A stretch of DNA of 38,873 bases, from assembly GCA_031292565.1 (NCBI GenBank), contig JARLGW010000011.1, positions 337,256 through 376,128 of the forward strand, given 5' to 3'. Positions 25,291 through 33,491 of the stretch are shown here, one piece after another; the first letter of the stretch is position 1, and each line of letters opens with the position of its first letter. The notes below the pieces were generated by a model, which did no database searches, was not told the origin of the DNA, and was given only the letters and a program-made list of their open reading frames with translations. This DNA comes from Paludibacteraceae bacterium (GTDB lineage: Bacteria > Bacteroidota > Bacteroidia > Bacteroidales > Paludibacteraceae). The position numbers and the translations under genes were made by a program.

Positions 25291-26490
25291 TTATATTGTT
25301 TTTCCCGGATAGGCTTCCAAGGCTTTTCCTAATACGATGAGGGCTTTTGATAGGTCTTCTTTGTTTAGCACGTAGGCAATGCGCACCTGATCTTTACCCA
25401 AGCCCGGCGTGGTGTAGAACCCAGAACCCGGAGCCATAAACACGGTTTGTCCTTCGTACTCAAAATCGTTCAAGCACCATTCGCAGAATTTATCTGCATC
25501 GTCCACCGGCAATTTGGCCATCGTGTAAAATGCTCCCATCGGGATGGGTGAGTACACGCCCGGAATGCGGTTCAACCCGTCGATAAGGCATTTACGGCGT
25601 TCCACGTATTCGTCATACGTGTCGCGCAAATAATCTTCCGGCGCATCAAGTGATGCTTCGGCGGCAATTTGCCCTATCAATGGTGGACTTAACCGTGCCT
25701 GACAGAATTTGGTTATCGTTTTTTGCAGTTCTTTGTTTTTGGTAATGAGGGCACCAATACGGATGCCGCATTCGCTGTACCGTTTGGATACGGAATCAAT
25801 CAGCACCACGTTTTCCTCAATCCCGGCCAAGTGAAATGCCGAAATATAGGGTGAACCGGTGTAAATAAATTCACGATACACCTCGTCGGAAAACAAGTAC
25901 AAGTCATATTTTTGCACCAAGTTGCGAATTTGGTTCATTTCCTTGCGCGAGTATAAATAACCCGTTGGGTTGTTGGGGTTACAAATCATAATCCCCTTGG
26001 TGCGTTCGTTTATCAGTTCCTCAAATTTATCCACGTGGGGTAATGAAAAACCTTCTTCTATGGTTGAGGCCACGGTGCGGATTACTGCACCTGCCGAAAC
26101 GGCAAAAGCCATGTAGTTAGCATAAGCGGGTTCGGGCACAATGATTTCGTCACCCGGATTCAAGCAAGCCAAAAATGCAAATAAAACTGCTTCCGACCCT
26201 CCCGTGGTGATAATAATGTCGTCCGCCGCGACATTGATATTGTATTTGGCATAATAATGCACGAGTTTTTCACGGTAGCTACGATAGCCGTTGCTTGGGC
26301 TGTACTCCAACACGGTGCGATCGATGTTGCGAATAGCATCAATACCCACTTGAGGCGTTGGTAAGTCAGGTTGCCCGATGTTCAAATGATACACTTTCAG
26401 CCCTCGTGCTTTAGCAGCATCCGAGAGCGGTACCAGTTTGCGGATAGGCGATGCGGGCATCTCTATCCCTCGTTCTGAAATTTTTGGCAT
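25291..26490 (-). CDS. PLP-dependent class I aminotransferase
   Basis: A fold-type I aminotransferase of 399 residues, closest by motif to aspartate/aromatic aminotransferases of the AspC subgroup I-beta/gamma. Signatures are the substrate-gate start VYHLNIGQPDLPTPQ, the cofactor loop TTGGSEAVLFAF, PAYANYMAF, the Asn/Pro motif CNPNNPTGYLYS, the Asp/Tyr strand YLFSDEVYREFIY and the Schiff-base lysine in DSVSKRYSECGIRIG (Lys236). The final Arg region is KDQVRIAYVL. The exact substrate cannot be fixed from sequence. It has its own -7 element and lies upstream of the FtsX-like gene without a strong terminator between them. Confidence 0.95.
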   Translation of the reverse strand: MPKISERGIEMPASPIRKLVPLSDAAKARGLKVYHLNIGQPDLPTPQVGIDAIRNIDRTVLEYSPSNGYRSYREKLVHYYAKYNINVAADDIIITTGGSEAVLFAFLACLNPGDEIIVPEPAYANYMAFAVSAGAVIRTVASTIEEGFSLPHVDKFEELINERTKGIMICNPNNPTGYLYSRKEMNQIRNLVQKYDLYLFSDEVYREFIYTGSPYISAFHLAGIEENVVLIDSVSKRYSECGIRIGALITKNKELQKTITKFCQARLSPPLIGQIAAEASLDAPEDYLRDTYDEYVERRKCLIDGLNRIPGVYSPIPMGAFYTMAKLPVDDADKFCEWCLNDFEYEGQTVFMAPGSGFYTTPGLGKDQVRIAYVLNKEDLSKALIVLGKALEAYPGKTI

Positions 26491-26533
26491 GTTTTTTCTA
26501 AATAAAAAATGATTGTATTTAAAAAACGAAATG

Positions 26534-26541
26534 CAAAGATA
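26534..26541 (-). promoter_or_regulatory. candidate -7 promoter element for the aminotransferase gene
   Basis: The minus-strand TATCTTTG matches TAnnTTTG, 43 bases before the ATG. AATTATGAATT tandem copies lie just upstream of it. Confidence 0.45.
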
Positions 26542-26644
26542 GCGATTGATAATTTAGAATTCATAATTCACAATTCATAATTTACGCGTAGAACACAAAT
26601 TACATGAAGGATCCAAATACACAGAAAATTATAATTTATGACTT

Positions 26645-26942
26645 TTAAATTTTTAGCTTTTGGGGATGTTGGCGTGTGTCAAAAAGGCGTAGAATTTCTA
26701 TTTGATCTTTTGTATCTCTGTAAAAAAGGCTGTTTTGTTTAGAGATAACGCATTTTCTTACCTTTTTCTTTTTATGTGCCAATGGAAATTGTTGAGGGTT
26801 CTTGGTTATTTGGTTAATAGAGGAGGTCGAGCTCATCTAAAAATTGATGAACAATTTGTTCATTCCATGCTGTGTGTAAATAACCTAACAGTAGTTCTAA
26901 ATCTTTTTCGGAGAGTGGCGACCAAACTACGTTTTTAGGCAT
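26645..26942 (-). pseudogene. RelE/ParE-family toxin, frameshifted
   Basis: Reading left from the ATG at 26942, frame one encodes MPKNVVWSPLSEKDLELLL through FLDELDLLY and stops at 26814. The family continuation INQITKNPQQFPLAHKKKKVRK then NSLFYRDTKDQIEILRLFDTRQ lies in another frame and ends at 26645. Removing one T near 26817-26820 would join them into a normal RelE/ParE toxin of about 98 residues. The break therefore looks like a single-base insertion, or a sequencing error. It follows the antitoxin-like gene by 27 bases. Programmed frameshifting is possible but there is no obvious slippery run. Confidence 0.82.
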
Positions 26943-26969
26943 GAGGATATTTGCTTCTAAATTTATGCA

Positions 26970-27182
26970 TCACATCCAGATGTGCTTTCCTTTATCAGAT
27001 TCCAATTCTTTAATGGCCGCTTCAATACCTTGTTGCTGGGCTACACTGGTACCAATCCAATCATTAATATCCTTTTTGCTGTTGATGTAATTATGCATAA
27101 CACCATATAATTCTTTGAGTTTCGAACTACTCATCGAATCAACCTCTCGGAATATTTTTAATTTAATATCAGCACTGTTCAT
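26970..27182 (-). CDS. antitoxin-like small protein paired with the broken toxin
   Basis: A 70-residue acidic, helical protein (SADIKLKIFREVDSMSSSKL, then KELYGVMHNYINSKKDINDW, then QGIEAAIKELESDKGKHIWM). It has the usual shape and position of an antitoxin in Bacteroidota RelE/ParE modules: immediately upstream of the toxin, with a central QQQGIEAAIKELESGKG-like segment that contacts the toxin. The frame is intact while the toxin is broken. No DNA-binding domain is obvious, so autoregulation is uncertain. Confidence 0.8.
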   Translation of the reverse strand: MNSADIKLKIFREVDSMSSSKLKELYGVMHNYINSKKDINDWIGTSVAQQQGIEAAIKELESDKGKHIWM

Positions 27183-27284
27183 CGCTTAAATTTTTTACGA
27201 AAATACAAAATTTCTTATGGCCTATCAAATTTCTAATTGTGTTTTTATATTCCTAATTATTTCCTTTTTTTGAAATCCTGTATT

Positions 27285-27329
27285 TCCCAAGTCTTTGTTC
27301 TAAAATCTTTGCTCTTTATTCTGTTTATC
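27285..27329 (-). repeat. purine-rich post-stop repeat, short copy 2 (after exonuclease gene)
   Basis: In the sense of the upstream gene this reads AGAATAAAGAGCAAAGA followed by GAACAAAGACT, overlapping the stop codon region at 27325. It is a short member of the same family as 15464-15657. Confidence 0.5.
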
Positions 27330-28074
27330 CCACGCTACTTATATTTTCCGCGTTAATCAAATTCTTTCCAATCATCCGCAACAGCAATTGTGCCGTGGCC
27401 ACCACATCTTTTTCGCAATACACGGAAATGCGTTTTACATCTTTTTCCTTGTAATATACCTCGGCTACCTGACTGCCGTCAATATCATCCTTGGGCGTGG
27501 GGATGCCAAAGATGGCCGTGAGTAATTTGAGTGACGTGTAGTTTTTATAATCGCCAAACTTCCAAAGTTCCAACGTGTCCAAAAATTGTACTTCCCAAGG
27601 CTTTTTGCCTGCTATGCGTAGGGCGGGTGGGAGAGACAGCCCGTTGACCAACATGCGCCGACACATATATGGTACGTCGAATTCCTTGATGTTGTGCCCG
27701 CAAAGGTTATGGTCTCTGGACGAAATAAACTTGGTGATTAAAGCTGAAAAATCGGTAAGTAATAACTTCTCATCATCTCCGGCAAAAGATTTGGTGCGGA
27801 TGCACATTTCTTTTTGCTCGTTGTAATAAATGAATCCGACGGAGATGCACACTATTTTGCCAAACTCGGCATAGATACCCGCCCCGTTTTCAAACGCCAT
27901 CTGTGGAGTCCATTCCGTGGGGTAACGCTCTGGGTTGCGCGATTGGAGGGCTTGGGTTTTCTCGTCCCAAAGGTGAGCCAGCTCAGGTGGTAGTTGCGTA
28001 TAATCTTCCGTTTGTGGAACGGTTTCAATATCTAGGAAAAGAATTTTATCCAGTTGAACATCAATCATAATCAA
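27325..28074 (-). CDS. DnaQ-like 3'-5' exonuclease (DNA polymerase B exonuclease-like)
   Basis: A predicted 3'-5' exonuclease of the PF10108 type (PolB exonuclease-like 2), 249 residues. Exo I is LFLDIETVPQT (D14/E16 region), Exo II is LCGHNIKEFDVPYMCRR and Exo III is VYCEKDVVATAQLLLRM (YxxxD). The three acidic motifs are intact. The family is stand-alone, with no polymerase domain, and its cellular substrate is not established. The gene has its own -7 element and is followed by a purine-rich repeat. Confidence 0.93.
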   Translation of the reverse strand: MIMIDVQLDKILFLDIETVPQTEDYTQLPPELAHLWDEKTQALQSRNPERYPTEWTPQMAFENGAGIYAEFGKIVCISVGFIYYNEQKEMCIRTKSFAGDDEKLLLTDFSALITKFISSRDHNLCGHNIKEFDVPYMCRRMLVNGLSLPPALRIAGKKPWEVQFLDTLELWKFGDYKNYTSLKLLTAIFGIPTPKDDIDGSQVAEVYYKEKDVKRISVYCEKDVVATAQLLLRMIGKNLINAENISSVG

Positions 28075-28094
28075 TTAATGAATGGTTTGTAACT

Positions 28095-28102
28095 CAAAGA
28101 TA
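28095..28102 (-). promoter_or_regulatory. candidate -7 promoter element for the exonuclease gene
   Basis: The minus-strand TATCTTTG matches TAnnTTTG, 20 bases before the ATG at 28074. Confidence 0.45.
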
Positions 28103-28147
28103 GAAAGATTGGAATACAAATTACGCAAATAAGCAAAAATTATTAGC

Positions 28148-28178
28148 GACCACCCCCTGCCCCTCCCGAAGAGGGGAG
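28148..28178 (-). repeat. CCCCTC hairpin repeat, copy A
   Basis: The minus-strand hairpin CTCCCCTC-TTCG-GGAGGGG is followed by a second G-run and GTGGTC. It is one of three copies in the window, all in the same orientation. Confidence 0.6.
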
Positions 28179-28186
28179 AAGATATT

Positions 28187-28480
28187 CTTAGCGTCTTCGT
28201 GTCTTTGCGTTTCATCTTTTTATTGTCTTTACTCTTTTATCTTTGTTCTTTGCTCTTCTCATTCAGACCTCCCCCTTACCCCTCCAAAGGAGGGGAGCTG
28301 AAAATGCACAAGCGTTCTTTTTTGCGTTTATGTGTTTGTTTTTTTCTTCGCGTCCTAGCGTCTTCGCGTTTAATCTTATTGTCTTTTATCTTTGCTCTTT
28401 ATTCTTTGCATCTTCCCGCCTTTGCGTTTAATCTTTCTTTCTCTTGTCTTTATTCTTTCATCTTTACTCTTTGTTCTTTA
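28187..28480 (-). repeat. purine-rich post-stop repeat, copy 3 (after yhcC-like gene)
   Basis: In the sense of the upstream gene the segment is almost all A/G with AAACGC and GAAGAC punctuation. It contains several units of AAAGAATAAAGA and TTAAACGCGAAGAC, and it encloses hairpin copy B. A stretch at 28431-28465 is identical to copy 1 at 15464-15657. The first bases encode the C-terminus of the radical SAM protein. Confidence 0.78.
28266..28297 (-). repeat. CCCCTCC hairpin repeat, copy B
   Basis: On the minus strand, CTCCCCTCC-TTT-GGAGGGG is followed by TAAGGGGGAGGTC. It is nearly identical to copy C at 36651-36680. Confidence 0.65.
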
Positions 28481-29397
28481 TGTATTTTTCCCTGCCAGGT
28501 ATCGCGTTCGCGTAAGCGTTTTTCCACTTTGGCGGTAAACTCAAAGTTTTTCAGTCCCCAATGTGGCATGATGAGTAATTCTTTGGGCGATTGCGATACA
28601 AAACGTTCGATGGCAATGTCCGGGCGAAGGCGTTCGATAAAGTCAACGAGCAATTCTATATAATCGTCCACTTCAAAAAAACGGAACCATTCAGGGTGCT
28701 CAGTATATTGTTCGGCCATGATGGTGCCTTTAATTAGTTGCAGTTGATGAAGTTTCAATGCATTGATAGGTAGGCTGTTCAGTATGTCCGCTGAGGCTAG
28801 AAGCATATCGTGTGTTTCGTGTGGTAGCCCTAATATAAGGTGTGCACCTGTGGAGATGCCTCGTTCGGCAGTAGCCCGCAGGGCGGTTTCTGCCTCGGCA
28901 ACCGAATGTCCACGGTTGATAAATTCCAGCGTGTTGTCGTAGGTCGATTCCAGTCCATATTCCACCATGATATATTTGCGTTGAGCCAGCTCACCCAAAT
29001 AATCTAGCAGCTCATCGCTCACGCAATCAGGCCTAGTGCCAATAACCAAGCCCTCCACACCTTTAATAGATAAGGCTTCTTGGTACAGGTTTTTGAGTTT
29101 GCTTATATCATCATACGTATTGGTGTAGGCTTGGAAATAAACTAAATATTGTTGCGAAGGGTATTTGTGGCTGAAAAATGCGATGCCTTCCTCCACTTGT
29201 TGAGCAATGCTTTTGTGAGGTTGGCAATATTCAGGGCTAAAGCTTTGGTTGTTGCAGTACGTACAGCCACCCGTACCTTTGCTACCATCCCTGTTGGGGC
29301 AGGTAAATCCGGCATTAACCAATATTTTTTGTATTCGTTCGGGGAAAATGGCCTTCAATACCGACGTGTAATCGTTATAGCGTTTTTTTTGATTCAC
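28450..29397 (-). CDS. YhcC-type radical SAM protein (TIGR01212 family)
   Basis: A radical S-adenosylmethionine protein with the [4Fe-4S] cluster motif CPNRDGSKGTGGCTYC near residues 28-43. It also has the family stretches YFQAYTNTYDD, VEGLVIGTRPDCVSDELL, EYGLESTYD and LILGLPHETHDML. The GTG at 29397 is preferred as start (315 residues): the TTG at 29415 overlaps a -7 promoter element. The biochemical role of YhcC is not settled. The C-terminal tail (KIHKEQRVKMKE) is encoded by the start of a purine-rich intergenic repeat, so the original stop may have been lost and replaced. Confidence 0.9.
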   Translation of the reverse strand: MNQKKRYNDYTSVLKAIFPERIQKILVNAGFTCPNRDGSKGTGGCTYCNNQSFSPEYCQPHKSIAQQVEEGIAFFSHKYPSQQYLVYFQAYTNTYDDISKLKNLYQEALSIKGVEGLVIGTRPDCVSDELLDYLGELAQRKYIMVEYGLESTYDNTLEFINRGHSVAEAETALRATAERGISTGAHLILGLPHETHDMLLASADILNSLPINALKLHQLQLIKGTIMAEQYTEHPEWFRFFEVDDYIELLVDFIERLRPDIAIERFVSQSPKELLIMPHWGLKNFEFTAKVEKRLRERDTWQGKIHKEQRVKMKE

Positions 29398-29412
29398 TGC
29401 TTTTGCTTTTTG

Positions 29413-29420
29413 CAAAGATA
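29413..29420 (-). promoter_or_regulatory. candidate -7 promoter element for the radical SAM gene
   Basis: The minus-strand TATCTTTG matches TAnnTTTG. It overlaps a possible TTG start at 29415, which supports the GTG start at 29397. Confidence 0.4.
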
Positions 29421-29771
29421 AGAGATGATTTATTTTTTGTAAGATGTTTTCTCTTTTGTTTATTTTTTATTTTTTTTTATAGATATTAGGTTCGTTTTTA
29501 TATGTTTTTGGATTTTCAAAAAGAAGGAATGTCGGTTTGTTTTCTAATATTTGTAATTTATTAGACATAATATTTTAATATAAAGAAATTTAGGCTGGAT
29601 ATCCTTATTTTGATGGGGTGCTTAGAATTTAGTAGTGATTCGCTTTCTTAAGTATTTTTTCACTCTAAGTTGTCTGTAAAATAGATTCAGAATTATTCTT
29701 GTCGTATTTATATCTTTATTTTTTTGACATAATCAAATACATAATCAATACAAACTTTAAACTAATTTTCT
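29421..29771. other. AT-rich intergenic stretch before the large secreted protein
   Basis: I see no gene, RNA or clear repeat here. The last 45 bases (AATCAATACAAACTTTAAAC and neighbours) resemble the leader of the paralogous gene at 33492, so the promoter of the secreted protein probably lies in this part. No exact TAnnTTTG was found at the right distance. Confidence 0.5.
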
Positions 29772-32700
29772 ATGAAAAAGAAATTACTACTCAATTCTTT
29801 TAATAAGGTAACCCGGAAACGATTTTTCTTGAATAAATATATCTACATATTAGGTATATTATTGACTTCTGTTTTTGGAGTGGAGAATGCGTCGGCTACC
29901 GTTTATTATTGGAATGGATCAGGTACTATATCCACTGCATCAAGTTGGACAACTCTTCGAGCTGGTGGAGGTACTGCTGCTGCGAACTTTATAACCAGTG
30001 GTGACGTTTTTATAGTACAAGGTACAGGAGCAACTACTAATGGTACGGGTACAGGTGCTTCAAATCAAAGCGGTTCAGCCACAAGTTCTATGACTCTAAC
30101 TAGTACAACTTTTGAAGTTGAGGGTGGTGCGAGTTTTACTATTAGCAGTAAACTCGCAGCTGGCAATTTAATAATTGATGGCAATTCATCATCTTATGGA
30201 ACTCTTACTAATGGTACTTCTGGATATTATGCAATAAGTGGTGCTACAACATGTAATGGGGTAATGAATTTAGTAAATACAAGTAATACGAATACTTTTG
30301 CAACACTGACAGTTACAAATCCTTCGAATAGCAGTATTACAACATCTTTATCTGTTACAGCTAAACCTATTACAGTTAGTTCTACTTTTACTGTTAATAG
30401 TGGTACGATAGTTTCTTTTACAGGAGCTTCGGGATGTACAGTAACAGGAGCTACTACTTGTAATGGAACTATAAATGCATATAACACAAGTAATACTGTG
30501 GCGTTTAGTTCTACGCTACTTGGCTCTGGAGTAATAAATAGTGGTTCTTCGTCTGCTGCATCAGCAGCATTTACGGTAGCTACCATTCCAGGTTCTACCT
30601 TTTTAACTACAGGTGGTGGTACGGTAAATTATAAATATGTAAAAAGTAATTTCACATTATTGTCAAGTTATAATAATTTAACAATAGATGACTATAATCA
30701 GGGTAAAACATATGCTTCTGCCCCTACAACTGTTTATGGTAATTTTACTTTGCCGGATTATACAAGTACAGCTAATTCTGTATTGCTGGCTACAAATGCA
30801 TTAACTGTAAATGGTAATCTCACAATCGGTAATGCAACATTAAATACTGGTGGAGTAACTGTAATAGCCAAAGGTAATGTTGTTAACAACGGTACAGAAG
30901 CGGGCTCTGCAGGAAAAATATCCATTGCCGCGGGTAGTGGAACTCAATCAGTGAGTGGCACAGGATCTTTTTTAAATATTGAAATTACAAGTGGGTCTAC
31001 AGCAGTATTAGCCTCAAATATCAATCAAGCCAGTGGTACCTTTTCAGTTTTAAGTGGAGGTACTTTAGATGTTGGTACTTATGCAATAAGTGGAGCAGCA
31101 GCTTTCACAAATGCAAGTGGAGGAACTTTGAAAACATCTAAGACCGGAGGTTTACCTTCAAGTATTACTACAACAACCAAAACATTTACCACGGGGGCTA
31201 ATTATGTATTTAATGCAGCCACTACCACGCCTTTTGGTACCTATACAATGAATACGCCGGCTAATATAACGTTTACCGGAGCAACTACGTTGGATAAAGC
31301 TATTACTATGAGTGGTGTGCTTACTTTAGGTGGCATACTAACAACTACGCCAACCAACTTGTTAACGCTTGGTACGGCTTCAACCATTTCGGGAGCAAGT
31401 AGTTCTGTTTATGTTAGCGGTCCATTAAACTGGAATTTGCCAAGTGCTACAGCAACAAAATATACTTTTCCTGTAGGTACATCTTCGGCCTATTTACCTT
31501 GTGATTTGACATTTACTACCAGTGCTGCCGGTAGTGCTGCTCAGGTACAACCTGTTATGAACACAAATAATACTACCCATGATAATACTTTGGGTGGCGT
31601 TAATACCACAGAATATTGGGCATTAACTACAACAGGTTCGGTATTTACGAGTTTAGCTTGTTCGTTAGGAAAATCGTCACTTGGATATGCTTCGCTTATC
31701 GGCGTGTCTTCAGCCTCTTCCGGTAGCTATACATCTATTGCTGGTTCTACAGGAGCTACGGTAGGCGGAATAACCGGAATCGGGGTTTCTAATGCCATTA
31801 CAGCCACACCGGGTACTGCCGGTACATTTTATTTGGCTCTAGCAGAAGCTACGGCTGATGTGCCTGCAATAAGTACAGGTACCGCAGGAAGTATTACGGT
31901 TTCAACCGCAACAATAAGCACTAATAGCTTAACCAGTATCGGAGCAGCAAATGTAACGTCATCAGGTGTTGCATGGAGTACTACTTCCGGTGCGGAAAGT
32001 GCAATAACAGGAAGTAACTATACCACGGATGGAGGTGCATTTAGCGCAGCCGGAACGTTTACAAGTCCACTATCTTCGTTAACAGCCAATACTACCTATT
32101 ATGTTAAAGCGTATGCCACAAGTGCTGCAAGTACAAGTTATGGCAGTGAGGTTTCGTTTGCAACACTTCCCGCTGCACCAACCGCTTCGGCTGCAACATT
32201 GGCTACAACAACCGGATTTACGGCTAATTGGGCGGCAGCAACCGAAGGTACTGCATATACCCCAACTTACACGTTGCAATATGGTACGGACAACACATTT
32301 GGAACATATACCGAATTGACAGGTATTACATCCACATCTCAAGCCATTAGCAGTTTGTCTGCCGGTACTCCTTATCATTACAGAGTAAAAGCGGTAACCA
32401 CTGCCGGTAGTTCCGATTGGTCATCTACCATAGATGTTACGACAGTAGCCGCATCCACCGATGCCACATTATCAGCTTTGAGCACCAGTGCAGGCACCTT
32501 AAGTCCAAGCTTTGCCTCCGGCACCACCACTTACAGTGTAGTATTACCAAGTGGCACCACAACCATACCAACAGTATCGGCCACGGTAAACGAAAGTCAT
32601 GCCAGTAAAGTAATAGCAGATGCAACGACATTGCCAGGCTCCGCCACGGTAACGGTAACCGCACAAGATAATAGCACGACAGACGTATATACCATAAATT

Positions 32701-33197
32701 ATACGGTAGCCGCATCGACCGATGCCACCCTGTCGGCTTTGAGCACCAGTGCAGGCACCTTGAGCCCCGCCTTTGATGCCGGTACTATTACTTATAGTGT
32801 AGAATTACCAGCAGGCACCACCACGGTACCAAGTGTAATTGCCACGACCAATGAAAGCCATGCCCAGGTAGAAATTGTTTATGCCACGGATGTAAATGGT
32901 ACAACTACGGTAACAGTAACCGCAGAAGATGGCAGTACTAAAAAAGTATATAGCATAAGTTATACTGTAGCAACAGGAGTTAATCAGGTTAACGCAGTTA
33001 CTAAAGTACATGCATCCAACGCCTCAATTATGGTAGAAGGTTACTTGGGAGCTAAAGTTTCAGTTGTTAACTTGGTTGGAAGTACACTTTATTCAGGTGT
33101 AATTTCAAGTACGAAAGAAACCCTTCCTGTATCTTTAAAAACTGGAGTTTATGCCGTGAATGTAAATGGTGTAGCAACAAAAGTTTTTGTAAAATAG
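29772..33197 (+). CDS. large secreted repeat protein with Fn3 and cadherin-like domains and a sorting-like C-terminus
   Basis: An exported surface or secreted protein of 1141 residues. The signal peptide ends near residue 42 (GVENASA|TVYYW). Residues 43-690 are Ser/Thr/Gly-rich beta-strand repeats (such as FTVNSGTIVSFTGASGCTV and GGTLDVGTYAISG) that suggest a beta-helix. Fn3-like domains cover about 698-800 and 800-892. Two 87-residue cadherin-like sandwich repeats (TDATLSALSTSAGTLSP) run exactly 893-979 and 980-1066. The last 75 residues (ASIMVEGYLGAKVSVVNLVG, TGVYAVNVNGVATKVFVK) look like a type IX secretion or DUF6383-type sorting domain. The function is probably adhesion or substrate binding; no enzyme domain is seen. 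Confidence 0.87.
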   Translation: MKKKLLLNSFNKVTRKRFFLNKYIYILGILLTSVFGVENASATVYYWNGSGTISTASSWTTLRAGGGTAAANFITSGDVFIVQGTGATTNGTGTGASNQSGSATSSMTLTSTTFEVEGGASFTISSKLAAGNLIIDGNSSSYGTLTNGTSGYYAISGATTCNGVMNLVNTSNTNTFATLTVTNPSNSSITTSLSVTAKPITVSSTFTVNSGTIVSFTGASGCTVTGATTCNGTINAYNTSNTVAFSSTLLGSGVINSGSSSAASAAFTVATIPGSTFLTTGGGTVNYKYVKSNFTLLSSYNNLTIDDYNQGKTYASAPTTVYGNFTLPDYTSTANSVLLATNALTVNGNLTIGNATLNTGGVTVIAKGNVVNNGTEAGSAGKISIAAGSGTQSVSGTGSFLNIEITSGSTAVLASNINQASGTFSVLSGGTLDVGTYAISGAAAFTNASGGTLKTSKTGGLPSSITTTTKTFTTGANYVFNAATTTPFGTYTMNTPANITFTGATTLDKAITMSGVLTLGGILTTTPTNLLTLGTASTISGASSSVYVSGPLNWNLPSATATKYTFPVGTSSAYLPCDLTFTTSAAGSAAQVQPVMNTNNTTHDNTLGGVNTTEYWALTTTGSVFTSLACSLGKSSLGYASLIGVSSASSGSYTSIAGSTGATVGGITGIGVSNAITATPGTAGTFYLALAEATADVPAISTGTAGSITVSTATISTNSLTSIGAANVTSSGVAWSTTSGAESAITGSNYTTDGGAFSAAGTFTSPLSSLTANTTYYVKAYATSAASTSYGSEVSFATLPAAPTASAATLATTTGFTANWAAATEGTAYTPTYTLQYGTDNTFGTYTELTGITSTSQAISSLSAGTPYHYRVKAVTTAGSSDWSSTIDVTTVAASTDATLSALSTSAGTLSPSFASGTTTYSVVLPSGTTTIPTVSATVNESHASKVIADATTLPGSATVTVTAQDNSTTDVYTINYTVAASTDATLSALSTSAGTLSPAFDAGTITYSVELPAGTTTVPSVIATTNESHAQVEIVYATDVNGTTTVTVTAEDGSTKKVYSISYTVATGVNQVNAVTKVHASNASIMVEGYLGAKVSVVNLVGSTLYSGVISSTKETLPVSLKTGVYAVNVNGVATKVFVK
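32448..32969 (+). repeat. two tandem 261-base repeats encoding cadherin-like domains
   Basis: The units 32448-32708 and 32709-32969 have equal length (87 codons) and long near-identical stretches such as TTTGAGCACCAGTGCAGGCACC. A related 258-base unit lies at 34380-34637 in the next gene. Confidence 0.85.
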
Positions 33198-33217
33198 ATT
33201 TACACAAATAAAAATAA

Positions 33218-33257
33218 GAAGAGAGAATATCCTGCAAACGGATATTCCCTCTTTTTT
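33218..33257 (+). terminator. terminator of the large secreted protein gene
   Basis: The stem GAATATCC/GGATATTC, extended by AAGAG/CTCTT and followed by T7, lies 20 bases past the stop. The sequence is related to the terminator at 34891. Confidence 0.9.
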
Positions 33258-33491
33258 TCTGAAATAATTTGATATTTTTGTTCTTTTTGAACATTATTTT
33301 TATTATTTTTAGATTTTCAAGAATTAAAGGAATATTTATTCGTTTTTTTATTTATAATTATTTAATCAAGATATACGTTTTAATTATAAGAAACGTCTCT
33401 TTGATGTTTTTAAATTTTAGTTTGTGTTATCCAATTTTATTCGTATTTTTTATTTACTTAAATCAATATAAACCTTTAAAGTTAATTATTT

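Noticed and set aside
28199-28663. 154-codon open frame on the plus strand
   Set aside because: It is formed by the pyrimidine-rich strand of the intergenic repeat (Phe/Leu/Ser runs) and then overlaps the yhcC-like gene in antisense.
29413-29415. TTG start of the radical SAM gene
   Set aside because: It overlaps a full -7 promoter element, so it would probably not be transcribed; GTG at 29397 fits better.
30227-30586. 119-codon open frame on the minus strand inside the large secreted protein gene
   Set aside because: A shadow of repetitive Thr/Ser codons read in reverse; no start signal and no family resemblance.
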